Positions 26,086 through 35,099 of a stretch of DNA of 64,000 nt are shown here, one piece after another; the stretch's first letter is position 1, and the number at the start of each line of letters is the position of its first letter. The stretch lies in assembly GCF_000750955.1 (NCBI RefSeq), contig NZ_CCEJ010000011.1, forward strand, positions 1 through 64,000, written 5' to 3'. A model generated the notes under the pieces. The model was not told the DNA's origin, did no database searches, and saw nothing but the letters and a program-made list of their open reading frames with translations. Origin of the DNA: Criblamydia sequanensis CRIB-18 (GTDB lineage Bacteria > Chlamydiota > Chlamydiia > Chlamydiales > Criblamydiaceae). Position numbers and translations under genes: made by a program.

Positions 26086-29000
26086 ATGGCATCACTAAAT
26101 TCCATCGGGATCCGGGAAACATCCGCACACTCATTAGAGGATCCAAAAAATGAAAATGCAAGTCCCATTTATACTCTTGCTAAAAGAGCCCTTCTTTTTG
26201 GCACATCAAGCGGTTTGTCACTGATAAAAGCAAGCTTGATCACCTCAAATTTTGAAAAAGAGATTGACCTAGAGCTTAACAGGATCATTAAACTTTCTCC
26301 GCCTTCATGGCATTTATCAAAGTTTTTACACCTCGTATTCCAATATGTTTCACCGCACCTTGTGAAAGCTTTACTTAATTATTTGCAAAAAAGCCATGCC
26401 GATAAGTCTATCCTTAATCATTTTGTAAACAGCCAACGCACTTCCCTGGAAAATTATGCCATTTTTATTTTTCTAAGATTATCCGGCAATCTCATCCAAT
26501 TTTATAAAAACGAAGATGTAAGAAATAAAGAAGAGGATGTTTTTCTAGGAACTTTAGCCTTTTTTTTTCGATTTCTTAAACAAAAGCTAAAACCCTTACA
26601 AAGCGAGCTTAGAGCCCTTGACGGAGAGGTATGTGAAGAGGCTAGAAGAACAAAACTTGAAATAATAAGACCTGTCTCGGAAGAAGTTTTAAGAATGCTT
26701 GCACCGGAAGATCATTTTGAGCTATGTCCTGAGAAAGGAGTCGCTCTTAAATTGCTCTTGGCGCCTTATTTTTGGACCTTCGTAAAAGAAACCGGCTTTC
26801 CTCAATTGATTTTATTTTTAGATCAATTTTTCTTTGGCGGGCTTCCTTTAGATAAGAAGGAAAAAGAATATTTAAAACTGCCGGGCGGCGAGCTGCTTTT
26901 AAAAGCAGTACAAGGGACAGTTGATGCTTTTTTTACGCAAATTAATTTTGCGGCTAGCCCTATTTTTGCACAAGTGATTGATCTTGGTATTAAGTTCATT
27001 TTACCTAACCTTTCAACCTCTTTAATACACGATTGGGTTAAAACCCGGGTGATGCGAATTCACCAAGTCGACCCTAAAGCTTTCCAATTTGTTTTAAGTG
27101 CTATTAAGAAACAGATAACTGCGCTAATAATAAAGCTGTCGCTTGCAAAAATTGATCAAAAAAAAATTAAGAAAGAAGGCAGTCTCTATAAATTCTTTTT
27201 AGACTCCTTTGTTAAGCGGGGAGAGTTTTCCTTTGACTTTCTAACATCCGAAGAATTTTTGAATAAAAAAATCCAATCGATTCTGGAGCCTTTCTATTCC
27301 TTTTCGAGCCACCCCAAAGTCATGGATGAGATTTTTGATTTATTAAAAGGAATTTCTCATTCATTTTGTAAATTTGCTGAAGAGCAATCTCGGTTTTTTG
27401 AATCGGAAGAGCAGGTCAAAAATCAACTTTGCCTGGCCTTATACAACAAAGAAATTTTTTTAGATTTGGCAAAGGAAGGTTCCAGTAACTTATTTAAGGA
27501 ATTTCTTGAAGAAATCAGTGAAGTAAAAAGAGAGGATTTGAAAGATCGATCGCGTCTTTTTGAACTGACAGGCACAGCAAAAATTGTTAATGAAGTAAAT
27601 AAATTTTTGGAATATTTAAGTAAAAATGCGGTTTCAAACCTCTTTAACGGGGACTTAATCGCTTTATTATCAAAAAGCAATGAGGCCTTCCTTTCAACAA
27701 ATGAAAAAAAATCTTTTCAAGAGTTTCTAAAGCTTTTAGCAAACTCAAATGACCCGTCTCTTATTAGCTTAAGAGCTCTTTTAGAAAAACAAACGAGATT
27801 ATTTTTTTTGCGCGGCTTAGCGGTTTTAATAGAGAAAACTCCTGACTTATTGGATGAAGGAGAATCTTCTAAAGAATTTTTTTTAGTGAATATTTTTTTC
27901 TATCTGATAAAACTTTTCGAAAAAAGAATAAGGTCTCTAAAGGATCTTTTCGATGAGGATAATGCGGAAGAAAAGAAAGCTGCTTTCATAAATTTATCGA
28001 AAGACTTTGCATCCTGGGTATTAAAAGAGCCTGAAACTTGCGAAAACACACTATCAAATAACATGGGGGCTTTTCTTAGGGAAATTGTCGAAACAAAAGT
28101 TCTTCCGCAGGTTTTAGAAGAGCTCTTATGGCACTCCTCAAAAAGGCTTCGCTATATAGAGGATTTTGACACAGAGTTAAAATCCATCTATGGAACAAAT
28201 TACCCATCCGAAGCTTTTCATCTTTTAGAAAGTTTTTTATTGGAATTTCTTCCTCACCTTTTTAGGAGCAGGAGCGAAAAAATATCCGAATTTTTTATGG
28301 AGGTGCTATTAAAAAATTTAAAACCCATACCTGATTTCGAGCCGGCCTCAAAAATTGTTTCCGATAACAAATCTGACCTTTTAGCTTTTCTAAGTAAAAA
28401 TTTTTCAAGGCTTGGTCAGCTTAATGAAGCCATAACGCTTACTGCAGAGAAAAGCAATAGTATAAAAGCCGGATATTCTTTCTTTGTAAGGTATGTCCTT
28501 TATGAGGGCTTGCCTAACTTTATTAACTTCAGTCATAGATTCAAACTTATCGATAGGGAAATACAAAATAACTCCGATTTTATTTTACCTGTGGTTATTA
28601 GAGTTTTAGATTTAGCGGCAGATCACTTTCGCCACATCAATAAAGTGACAAAAAGATTAAATAAAAAAGCAGCCTTTGATGTCACTCAAACTGAAATGCT
28701 TTTAGGTTTTAATGTGAAAGTGCACCCGGCTCTTTCCCTTGATCCAAAAGCTTCCTCCCAAGAGATTGACAAGATTAAATTAGATAAATTCTATCGACCG
28801 CTAACTAAGAACTTATTTGCCCTTTGCAATTCAACAAAAGAAAGTCTTTCCGTACACCCCTTGCTGCAAGGCCCCATCTTTAAATTTGTGGAAGAAGACC
28901 TTTTCCCCATGATCCTTTATGAGGTATTAGACTCTATTTTAAAGCCGGCGACTTTAGATACTTTTACAGCTCGGGCTTTATCTTCAGTACAAAAATCTTT

Positions 29001-29826
29001 TTCTTTAGTGATTCGAGAAGCCGAAAAAGAAGAAGAGGATAATTTAATCGAAGATGAAAAGCAAAAAGAGTTGAATCGAGCTTCAGGCGCTTTTGTGCTT
29101 CAGCTGATTGAACTTATCCCTAAAACTCTAGGAAAATCCCTTTTTAAAAGTGATAAAATTAAAAATTTGACTGCCGAGAAAGTAGGCCGATCAATTAGAA
29201 AGCTTTTATTAAAAAAAATATCCCTTATAGAATCTGTGAATACAACTTTTCGAGATGGACTTGCTCTCGCGCATCCCGGACAATTTGAAGGGGAGAGAGA
29301 GAAAGCCTCTTTTAAAACGCATCGGGTTAAAACACTTGCTAATGGAGAAACGGAGTTAGAGCCTTGTCCTCCTTCTTTTAATTTTCCGAAAACAGAGGAC
29401 GCTGTAAAACAGAAAGATGCTGAAAATCAAAAGAATTCGTTTGAAAAAGAAAAGGAATTACAACGCCTTATGGCCGATACTTTTATGAATCAATTGGAAA
29501 CTGCTATTTTTGGATTTATAGACAAGAATTGGACTAAATTCCAGGCGGATCTAGATCAAACAATAAAAAAAGCCTTTGGACATGTGGGCTTAAAGATAAA
29601 ACGCATTTTAGACCTTGTTTTTTGCCTTGTTTTTATTAAAATCATAGGCACGATACTCAAGTTAATTTTTCTTCCCTTCTATAAGATTTTTTGGGGCTTG
29701 CTCTATTTACACGCTCTTGGAAAAGCTCGCGATATTCTTCTAGGAATGCATATGCCTGTGCATGAGTCTTTATTTTATAAGGCAACAGAGGCAATAGTTG
29801 AGGATTTTAAAAAAGCTTCCCATTAG
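26086..29826 (+). CDS. Giant helical protein, member 1 of a tandem paralogous pair
   Basis: The 1,246 residues are almost entirely charged, amphipathic helix, with no enzyme motif I recognise. Near the C-terminus (about 1172-1212) is a long hydrophobic region that could span or enter a membrane. It is followed by a conserved tail, M-H-M-P-V-H-E-S-L-F-Y-K-A-T-E. The next locus (30065-34104) has the same plan: helical body, hydrophobic region at the same place and an M-P-I-H-E-N-L tail. An internal block (P-V-S-E-E-V-L-R-M-L, about residue 205) also matches P-M-S-E-E-I-L-L-I-C in the neighbour. A duplication of an ancestral gene is therefore likely. The role is unknown. Membrane-attached structural or inclusion-related functions are possible but speculative. 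Confidence 0.75.
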   Translation: MASLNSIGIRETSAHSLEDPKNENASPIYTLAKRALLFGTSSGLSLIKASLITSNFEKEIDLELNRIIKLSPPSWHLSKFLHLVFQYVSPHLVKALLNYLQKSHADKSILNHFVNSQRTSLENYAIFIFLRLSGNLIQFYKNEDVRNKEEDVFLGTLAFFFRFLKQKLKPLQSELRALDGEVCEEARRTKLEIIRPVSEEVLRMLAPEDHFELCPEKGVALKLLLAPYFWTFVKETGFPQLILFLDQFFFGGLPLDKKEKEYLKLPGGELLLKAVQGTVDAFFTQINFAASPIFAQVIDLGIKFILPNLSTSLIHDWVKTRVMRIHQVDPKAFQFVLSAIKKQITALIIKLSLAKIDQKKIKKEGSLYKFFLDSFVKRGEFSFDFLTSEEFLNKKIQSILEPFYSFSSHPKVMDEIFDLLKGISHSFCKFAEEQSRFFESEEQVKNQLCLALYNKEIFLDLAKEGSSNLFKEFLEEISEVKREDLKDRSRLFELTGTAKIVNEVNKFLEYLSKNAVSNLFNGDLIALLSKSNEAFLSTNEKKSFQEFLKLLANSNDPSLISLRALLEKQTRLFFLRGLAVLIEKTPDLLDEGESSKEFFLVNIFFYLIKLFEKRIRSLKDLFDEDNAEEKKAAFINLSKDFASWVLKEPETCENTLSNNMGAFLREIVETKVLPQVLEELLWHSSKRLRYIEDFDTELKSIYGTNYPSEAFHLLESFLLEFLPHLFRSRSEKISEFFMEVLLKNLKPIPDFEPASKIVSDNKSDLLAFLSKNFSRLGQLNEAITLTAEKSNSIKAGYSFFVRYVLYEGLPNFINFSHRFKLIDREIQNNSDFILPVVIRVLDLAADHFRHINKVTKRLNKKAAFDVTQTEMLLGFNVKVHPALSLDPKASSQEIDKIKLDKFYRPLTKNLFALCNSTKESLSVHPLLQGPIFKFVEEDLFPMILYEVLDSILKPATLDTFTARALSSVQKSFSLVIREAEKEEEDNLIEDEKQKELNRASGAFVLQLIELIPKTLGKSLFKSDKIKNLTAEKVGRSIRKLLLKKISLIESVNTTFRDGLALAHPGQFEGEREKASFKTHRVKTLANGETELEPCPPSFNFPKTEDAVKQKDAENQKNSFEKEKELQRLMADTFMNQLETAIFGFIDKNWTKFQADLDQTIKKAFGHVGLKIKRILDLVFCLVFIKIIGTILKLIFLPFYKIFWGLLYLHALGKARDILLGMHMPVHESLFYKATEAIVEDFKKASH

Positions 29827-30064
29827 AAGACCTTATAAAAATCTATATAATAATAAATAAACACAAAAAAAATAATTTTAAATCCTTCCGTGTATTTCTA
29901 AAAAGACCCATGTAAAATCATTTCTGACATTTAAAATTTACATAAAATTAATTTTAAACCTATTCTAATGGCTTTTTTTCTAATTATTATACTTATCTTA
30001 ATATATAATTAATGATGAATAGATAATCTAATAGTTATTAATAAAGAACTATTTTCGAGGACTT

Positions 30065-30562
30065 ATGCAGTTTTTTAATGCCATATGGGGAAAAGGGGCT
30101 GCCCCTGCGGAGACAAAACCTACCCAAGGTCAAGCAGGATCTTCACATGCCGGAGGCGTTTTAAACACAGATAATGGACCAAAAAAGGTTCAACCAAAAA
30201 AAGAGACCGGCGGTCTTCTTGGAACTTTATTTAATAATAGTTTCGTTCAACAAGCTGTCATGTGGTCCGCCTTTAAATCAGAAGATCAAAAGCCTTGCAG
30301 GGAAAAAGTTGAAAATACCCTTGGTCCCGATTTTGTTAAAGTCGCGGAAAGTTTTGTCCCTGCGTCCGAGGACCTTGTAAAAAACTCTCTCCAGGAGAAC
30401 TGTGCTTTTTTACTGCCTCTCCTTGAAAATAATAAAGAGTTTCTTCGTGAATTCATCACCACCGCTTATTTAAAACTTTTTGGAAATGTAGCCGCTAATA
30501 TTCAAGAAAGCGGAAGAGCCACAGGCGATGGTGGGGAAGTGATGGGAAAGTTGAATTTATAG
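30065..30562 (+). CDS. N-terminal part of giant helical protein 2 (zero-frame product)
   Basis: The 165-residue frame starts at ATG 30065 after a GAGGA ribosome site (30056-30060) and stops at TAG 30560. Residues about 10-60 are Gly/Pro/Lys-rich and the remainder is helical. The frame is not a complete protein by comparison with its paralogue. The -1 frame that continues at 30550 carries on the helical domain directly (D-G-K-V-E-F-I-D-V-L-S-F-L-F-E-I). Either this is a gene broken by a one-base change, or the two frames are joined by a -1 ribosomal frameshift at 30544-30550, which would give a 1,346-residue fusion. The 165-residue product would then be the normal zero-frame by-product. Confidence 0.6.
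   Translation: MQFFNAIWGKGAAPAETKPTQGQAGSSHAGGVLNTDNGPKKVQPKKETGGLLGTLFNNSFVQQAVMWSAFKSEDQKPCREKVENTLGPDFVKVAESFVPASEDLVKNSLQENCAFLLPLLENNKEFLREFITTAYLKLFGNVAANIQESGRATGDGGEVMGKLNL
30544..30550 (+). other. Candidate -1 programmed ribosomal frameshift site (G GGA AAG)
   Basis: The heptamer GGGAAAG fits X XXY YYZ in the phase of the upstream frame (codons GGA 30545-30547, AAG 30548-30550). Re-pairing one base back leads straight into the downstream frame (GTT at 30550). The zero-frame stop follows 10 bases later. GGGGAAG, a Shine-Dalgarno-like word, lies at 30533-30539, a few bases upstream, where stimulators sit in bacterial sites. The same heptamer is the known slip site of the phage lambda tail genes G/T. 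No convincing downstream stem was found. Confidence 0.5.
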
Positions 30563-30654
30563 ATGTCTTAAGTTTCCTCTTTGAAATCTCAAATCGTCAT
30601 TTTGATATTATCCGTGAAGACTATTTAGAGATTGAGCAATCTTATCAGGAGCTT

Positions 30655-33600
30655 TTGGGTGCGGCTTCATCAGATGAGCAAAGAAAAGAGCTTGAAAAAG
30701 AGAAAAACGCAAAACTTGCGGCTCTTTTTGAGCCGATGTCGGAAGAAATCCTGTTAATTTGCTACCCGAACGGAAAAGAAGATTTAGGGGTTGGCAAACT
30801 TTATAGTGGAACTTTATGGAGCGCTTTAAAAGCGTCGGTGATGCCGGCTTTTTCTGAAGCCCTCTTTACTTTGATTGATAGAACCCACCATGAGTCTGAT
30901 AAAGATATCAGGGCTTTAAGACAGCCGGGCGGAGCAGCCTTAAAGGAGCTTGCACCATTACTTGGTAAAAAAGGGATAGGGCTTGCAAAAGAATCGCTAC
31001 AGGAAGAGAAAGTCGCAAACCTTCTTTTAAGACCCTATCTTTCTTCAAATAAGGACCTTGCCGATACCACAATTAATGCTTTTGTCAGAACAATGAGCCG
31101 TGCTGCAAACTCATCTGATCCAAACATTCAAGAGGTGTTTAATAGATTAGAAACCCAGAGCACAACTCTTATCCTGCACGCTTTAACACAGCTTGGAGTT
31201 CAAAATAAAGAATTTAAAGGCAATCTAACTGCCAAAGCAATGGATGCCCTTCTTGATATTTTTGCCGAATTTTTCGTAAACCAGAACGAAACTCTTTTGC
31301 ATAAGCTTAAAGAATTTGAGCAAATAAGCGATCCGAAAGAAAGGGAAAAAGCGCAACATGAGCTTTTTAAACCTCTTGTAGAAGAACTTTTAGAAAAAAC
31401 CAACTTAAAAAATGACCCTCTAGTCCGATTATTCGGAAAGCCGCTTCTTTATAACATTGTTTTTAGCTTGCATGAGAAGTTTATCGGTTCACAATCTACT
31501 CTTTCTGACTACAAAGAAAGAATGCTTAAGGTGATGCTCGGTCAAACAGAACCGTCTGAAGTGGTATTTCAAGATAGCCAAGTTTCCTTTGATGAAGAAA
31601 TTAGCCGTACATTTGAAGGCCATAAAGAAAGCGACGTTGATTTAGAGTTGGGAGATCCCTCATTAACGCCTTCCAAAGAAAAAGAAGTGGACGACTCGGA
31701 AATTATTAGGGAAAGCGCCCCCTTAGCTCGGGCTCCAATTGAAACTCAAGAAAGAATGCCTGCGGAAGTACAAGAGAGCAGGCCGGCTCAATTATCGGTT
31801 TTAGAAACCTTGCTAAACGCATCTGAAAGCGAGGAATCGCTTGATAAGTATGTTCTATTTTCAGATAGTATCGACGGGGTTGAAAAATCTCTGGGGATTC
31901 TTGCAAAAGATATTACAGACCTTGCAGCAAGCACCGTTCAAAAAAATAAGGCAGCCATTGCTGAAACCATAGCTAAAACTGCAGGTCTTGGAAATAAAGC
32001 GGAAGGTGAGCTTGTAGATGCGATTCATCAAGTTGTGGGTGAAAGAGTCGAGGCTTCCGAGAAGTCCTTGCAGTACGCACAAACTTTAATTCAAAACACT
32101 CTTTTCCGAATCTTTGTCCTAACTGCTGAAGCGGAAGGAAAAGATCCTGATCTTTTAGCGGCCAAGGTCATTCATCGAATCACTTCTAGACTTGGAGAGC
32201 AAATTCCGGTTGTTGAAAAAGACATACGTGCGATTCTTGCAAGAGACGATCTTGCAGAAGAAGAAAAAAAAGTTGAAATTGCTAAACTATTTATTCCGGT
32301 AGCCCGTGAAATTTTGGGAGTGGCCGGTAAAAATTCAGACGGGTCCTTAAAAATTTGGAGCAGCCTTGGCATTGCTAGGGAATGGGAGCCTCTTGTTGAG
32401 TCTCAAGTCGAGCAAATTCTACCTCAATTCTTAAGCCGGCTTTATATGGATATGACAAGCTGGGTTAGAAGCGGCTCTAAAGTTGAGCCTGTCTTAGAAA
32501 CTGTTGCATCAAATGTACCAACAGTTACAAAAAAACTGACAGACTTTATTGAAGCTTTTATACCTCTCTACGTTAAGCAAAATGCAAAACAAATCAATAA
32601 GCTTGTGATGAACAATGCTAATAAATATTTTGCCTACCTAAGTCCGGACGATAGAGCTAAACTTGGCTCCCTTATAGAAAGAAATATTGTGGCTGTTTCG
32701 CAAGAGGAAGGGATGAACCCGGCTTACCAAGCCGTTGCAGCTTATGCAAAAGGTTTTGTGACAAATGTTTTAGGTCAAGGCCTTATCAATTTAAATGAAG
32801 CCGAGAATATGGATAAAGTAAGAGACGTGAAGACCGGGGATACCCTCTTGAATCCGTTCCTTTTGAATATGTTTATATCGGTTATGAGCGAGTCTTCAGA
32901 ACACTTTAAAAAGATTTCTAGCTTGCAAACAGCCGGAAAACCTTCTTATGCTCTCGATCACCAAGAATTGCTTAAAGAGTTTAATAAATCAGGCCTTTTG
33001 CACCAAGCTCTGGCATTCGACATGGATCCAACTAAATCAGAGGCTGAAAAACGTCAACAGCGACTTGAAAAATTCTTTAAGCCGCTCGCGGCCGATCTTC
33101 TTGCCATCGGGGGAAAAACGACTGTCCCGGATGATTTCCCGATGACTGAGATGCTGGATAAAGAAGAAGTTTGGACGACTTTTAAAGAGAAGATGCTGCC
33201 TGAGATGTTAATGGGTCTTTATGACGAACTCTTAAAACCTTCCAACATCCATAAGGTGATGGGGAATGTTATAGACTCTCTTTCTGAAACCTTAAATATG
33301 ATTGATGAGAATGATGCAGAGGAAGAAAGAGAAGTCGCTACCTTAAAAAGCCTCAATCCGGCTCAAAGAGCCCTTAATGAAGAAGCAGGTAAGCTAATTC
33401 ATAATCTTGTGGGCATGTTTCCGGTTTCTGCAACCAAGTTCTTATTCAGCGTTGGAAAAATCAATAAAATGTCGGCTGAAACTTTAGGGGCCAAAATTCT
33501 TGAACAAACTAATTCCAATTCTCTTGCGGACCTTGTGAATCATCTTTTAGCGGGCGTTGAGTTTTCTCTTCCAAGCGACCCTCCGAAAACAGAAGCTGAG

Positions 33601-34104
33601 ATTAAAAGAGAAGAAAAAGCCTTAAGTCAAGAAGTTAAAGACAAGATGAGAAACTTAATTAGCAGCGAAGCTAAAAAACAAACTAGAAACTTTGTAAAAA
33701 ATACCCTTAACAGTTGGAATAAATCTTTAGAGAGCTCGGTAGAAAAATACTTTGGAAAACCGGGTCTTGCCGTAAAGAATTTCTTCGGGTCCATCTTAAG
33801 CGGCATTTCAAGTTTTATTATGCCGGTTCTTAACTTTATTGTTTTCAAATGCCTATGGGTGATAGTGGACTGGTATATCGGCTTTAGAGTAAGCGAAGTT
33901 ATGAAAGACACTTCCATGCCTATCCATGAGAATCTAGCTTTTCGAATGACCGAAAGAGTGGTCAAACAGATGAGAACTGAAGTGGATGCAACCCAAAAAG
34001 CTAAGGAAGAAGCGCTTCGCGCTGACAAGATACGAAAAAAAATGGATGAAGAAAAGTTGAAGCGGGAAAGAGAAGCAGCTCTCAGATCTCAGCTTGTCCA
34101 TTAA
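30655..34104 (+). CDS. Giant helical protein 2, main body (-1 frame relative to its N-terminal part)
   Basis: The first possible start is TTG 30655, which gives 1,149 residues. However, the frame is open and protein-like from 30550 onward, so this start is probably not the biological one, even though AGGAG (30647-30651) precedes it by 3 bases. The body is helical and rich in Glu/Lys, with an acidic low-complexity part at about residues 310-380 of this frame. Near the C-terminus a hydrophobic region (I-M-P-V-L-N-F-I-V-F-K-C-L-W-V-I-V-D-W) is followed by the M-P-I-H-E-N-L tail shared with the paralogue at 26086-29826. A charged coiled-coil tail (K-K-M-D-E-E-K-L-K-R-E-R-E) then extends past the paralogue's end. 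No catalytic motif is seen. Confidence 0.75.
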   Translation: MGAASSDEQRKELEKEKNAKLAALFEPMSEEILLICYPNGKEDLGVGKLYSGTLWSALKASVMPAFSEALFTLIDRTHHESDKDIRALRQPGGAALKELAPLLGKKGIGLAKESLQEEKVANLLLRPYLSSNKDLADTTINAFVRTMSRAANSSDPNIQEVFNRLETQSTTLILHALTQLGVQNKEFKGNLTAKAMDALLDIFAEFFVNQNETLLHKLKEFEQISDPKEREKAQHELFKPLVEELLEKTNLKNDPLVRLFGKPLLYNIVFSLHEKFIGSQSTLSDYKERMLKVMLGQTEPSEVVFQDSQVSFDEEISRTFEGHKESDVDLELGDPSLTPSKEKEVDDSEIIRESAPLARAPIETQERMPAEVQESRPAQLSVLETLLNASESEESLDKYVLFSDSIDGVEKSLGILAKDITDLAASTVQKNKAAIAETIAKTAGLGNKAEGELVDAIHQVVGERVEASEKSLQYAQTLIQNTLFRIFVLTAEAEGKDPDLLAAKVIHRITSRLGEQIPVVEKDIRAILARDDLAEEEKKVEIAKLFIPVAREILGVAGKNSDGSLKIWSSLGIAREWEPLVESQVEQILPQFLSRLYMDMTSWVRSGSKVEPVLETVASNVPTVTKKLTDFIEAFIPLYVKQNAKQINKLVMNNANKYFAYLSPDDRAKLGSLIERNIVAVSQEEGMNPAYQAVAAYAKGFVTNVLGQGLINLNEAENMDKVRDVKTGDTLLNPFLLNMFISVMSESSEHFKKISSLQTAGKPSYALDHQELLKEFNKSGLLHQALAFDMDPTKSEAEKRQQRLEKFFKPLAADLLAIGGKTTVPDDFPMTEMLDKEEVWTTFKEKMLPEMLMGLYDELLKPSNIHKVMGNVIDSLSETLNMIDENDAEEEREVATLKSLNPAQRALNEEAGKLIHNLVGMFPVSATKFLFSVGKINKMSAETLGAKILEQTNSNSLADLVNHLLAGVEFSLPSDPPKTEAEIKREEKALSQEVKDKMRNLISSEAKKQTRNFVKNTLNSWNKSLESSVEKYFGKPGLAVKNFFGSILSGISSFIMPVLNFIVFKCLWVIVDWYIGFRVSEVMKDTSMPIHENLAFRMTERVVKQMRTEVDATQKAKEEALRADKIRKKMDEEKLKREREAALRSQLVH

Positions 34105-34563
34105 TTTTTTTCGTCGAAATCCTATATTAGACCTTTTTACGAAAACCTCTCATATAACTTGGTTCTCGCAATTCATAATTAGCGTAAATTTTAGCTTGTT
34201 GTCGATGGCCTGATCAAGTAAGTAGAGTCGTCCCGAACCGGAGAAAATCCTCCTACATGAGAGCCTTCTTTTGAAATTCGCAAAAGCGTTTTAATTATCA
34301 ACAATTGTTTAGATCATGATAGAAAACTTCCTGAAATTTAAAAGGAAGTTATTGATGACCTGCCATTCATTAACCCCCTGGATATATAAGACTTGAATAA
34401 TACACAATCGTTAGGTCCCTCATTTTTCATGGTTGGATTATAAAGGATTTGCTAAAATTTACGGCTTAAAACAGAAGAAAGTTGGGTAAAGCGATATCTT
34501 CTATTTGTGCTATGTTCAAATTGTTTTGGTCTTTCTTAATCAACTGATCCTAATTCCTATTAT
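34105..34563 (+). other. Non-coding or eroded stretch
   Basis: No intact gene is visible. One plus-strand frame from 34201 reads through protein-like pieces (V-L-I-I-N-N-C-L-D-H-D-R-K-L-P-E-I and K-E-V-I-D-D-L-P-F-I-N-P-L-D-I), interrupted by several stops up to about 34390. It looks like a second, older gene remnant. The family is not recognised. Confidence 0.35.
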
Positions 34564-35050
34564 TTGATGAACATCGCTTTCTACTATTCGGGAGTAAGAA
34601 ATCCTCAAGGGGTAAAGACTTTAAACTGGTTGTTTTCCCTTAGAGGCTCAGGCTGTGAGCCTTCTTCTTTATTACACCTTGCTCAAATGCTTGAGCTACC
34701 CGGCAATCTGTGTTTGGTCGATTTTCCAGGAAATAGCTTGCAATACAGAAGGAATCTTTAAAGATTATGATTGTCATGAGTGGTTTAATTTGATGATAGG
34801 GTAAGCGCTTTGAAAATCCGGGTGTTGTCAGGCCTTCTTTTGGGGAATTATCTCCCTTTTAACGAGAGAACTCGAAAACCATTTAGTTGGGTTTGTGGCT
34901 TTGAACTCGACCCCGAAATTATGGCTAGAACCCGCCGCAACATGTGCTAAGGAATATAACTTACCGGACTTTGATCCAAAAATGTAAACATTCATCCAGC
35001 ATCCTTCTTAAGAAACATTCGATAGAATTATGGATGGTTACATTGCTATC
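34564..35050 (+). pseudogene. Alpha/beta-hydrolase pseudogene
   Basis: Three plus-strand frames read in succession give an alpha/beta-hydrolase-like protein. The first (34564-34761) has R-G-S-G-C-E-P-S-S-L-L-H-L-A-Q-M-L-E-L-P and V-D-F-P-G-N-S, the usual oxyanion and second-strand region. After a frameshift comes D-Y-D-C-H-E-W-F-N-L-M-I. After more changes comes G-V-V-R-P-S-F-G-E, the expected place of the nucleophile elbow (usually V-V-G-H-S-F-G-G). Then L-T-R-E-L-E-N-H-L-V-G-F-V-A-L-N-S-T-P follows to about 34987, with further fragments to about 35050. At least three frameshifts and several stops are present, and the elbow glycine-histidine is mutated, so the enzyme is dead. Confidence 0.65.
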
Positions 35051-35099
35051 TCCTTAATAATAAATAAGCAAAAAATGGGTAATTCAATTAGGTATAATT

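Noticed and set aside
33627-34028. 133-codon minus-strand frame within the second giant gene
   Set aside because: It is antisense to a conserved C-terminal region shared with the paralogue. No ribosome site or recognisable motif was seen.
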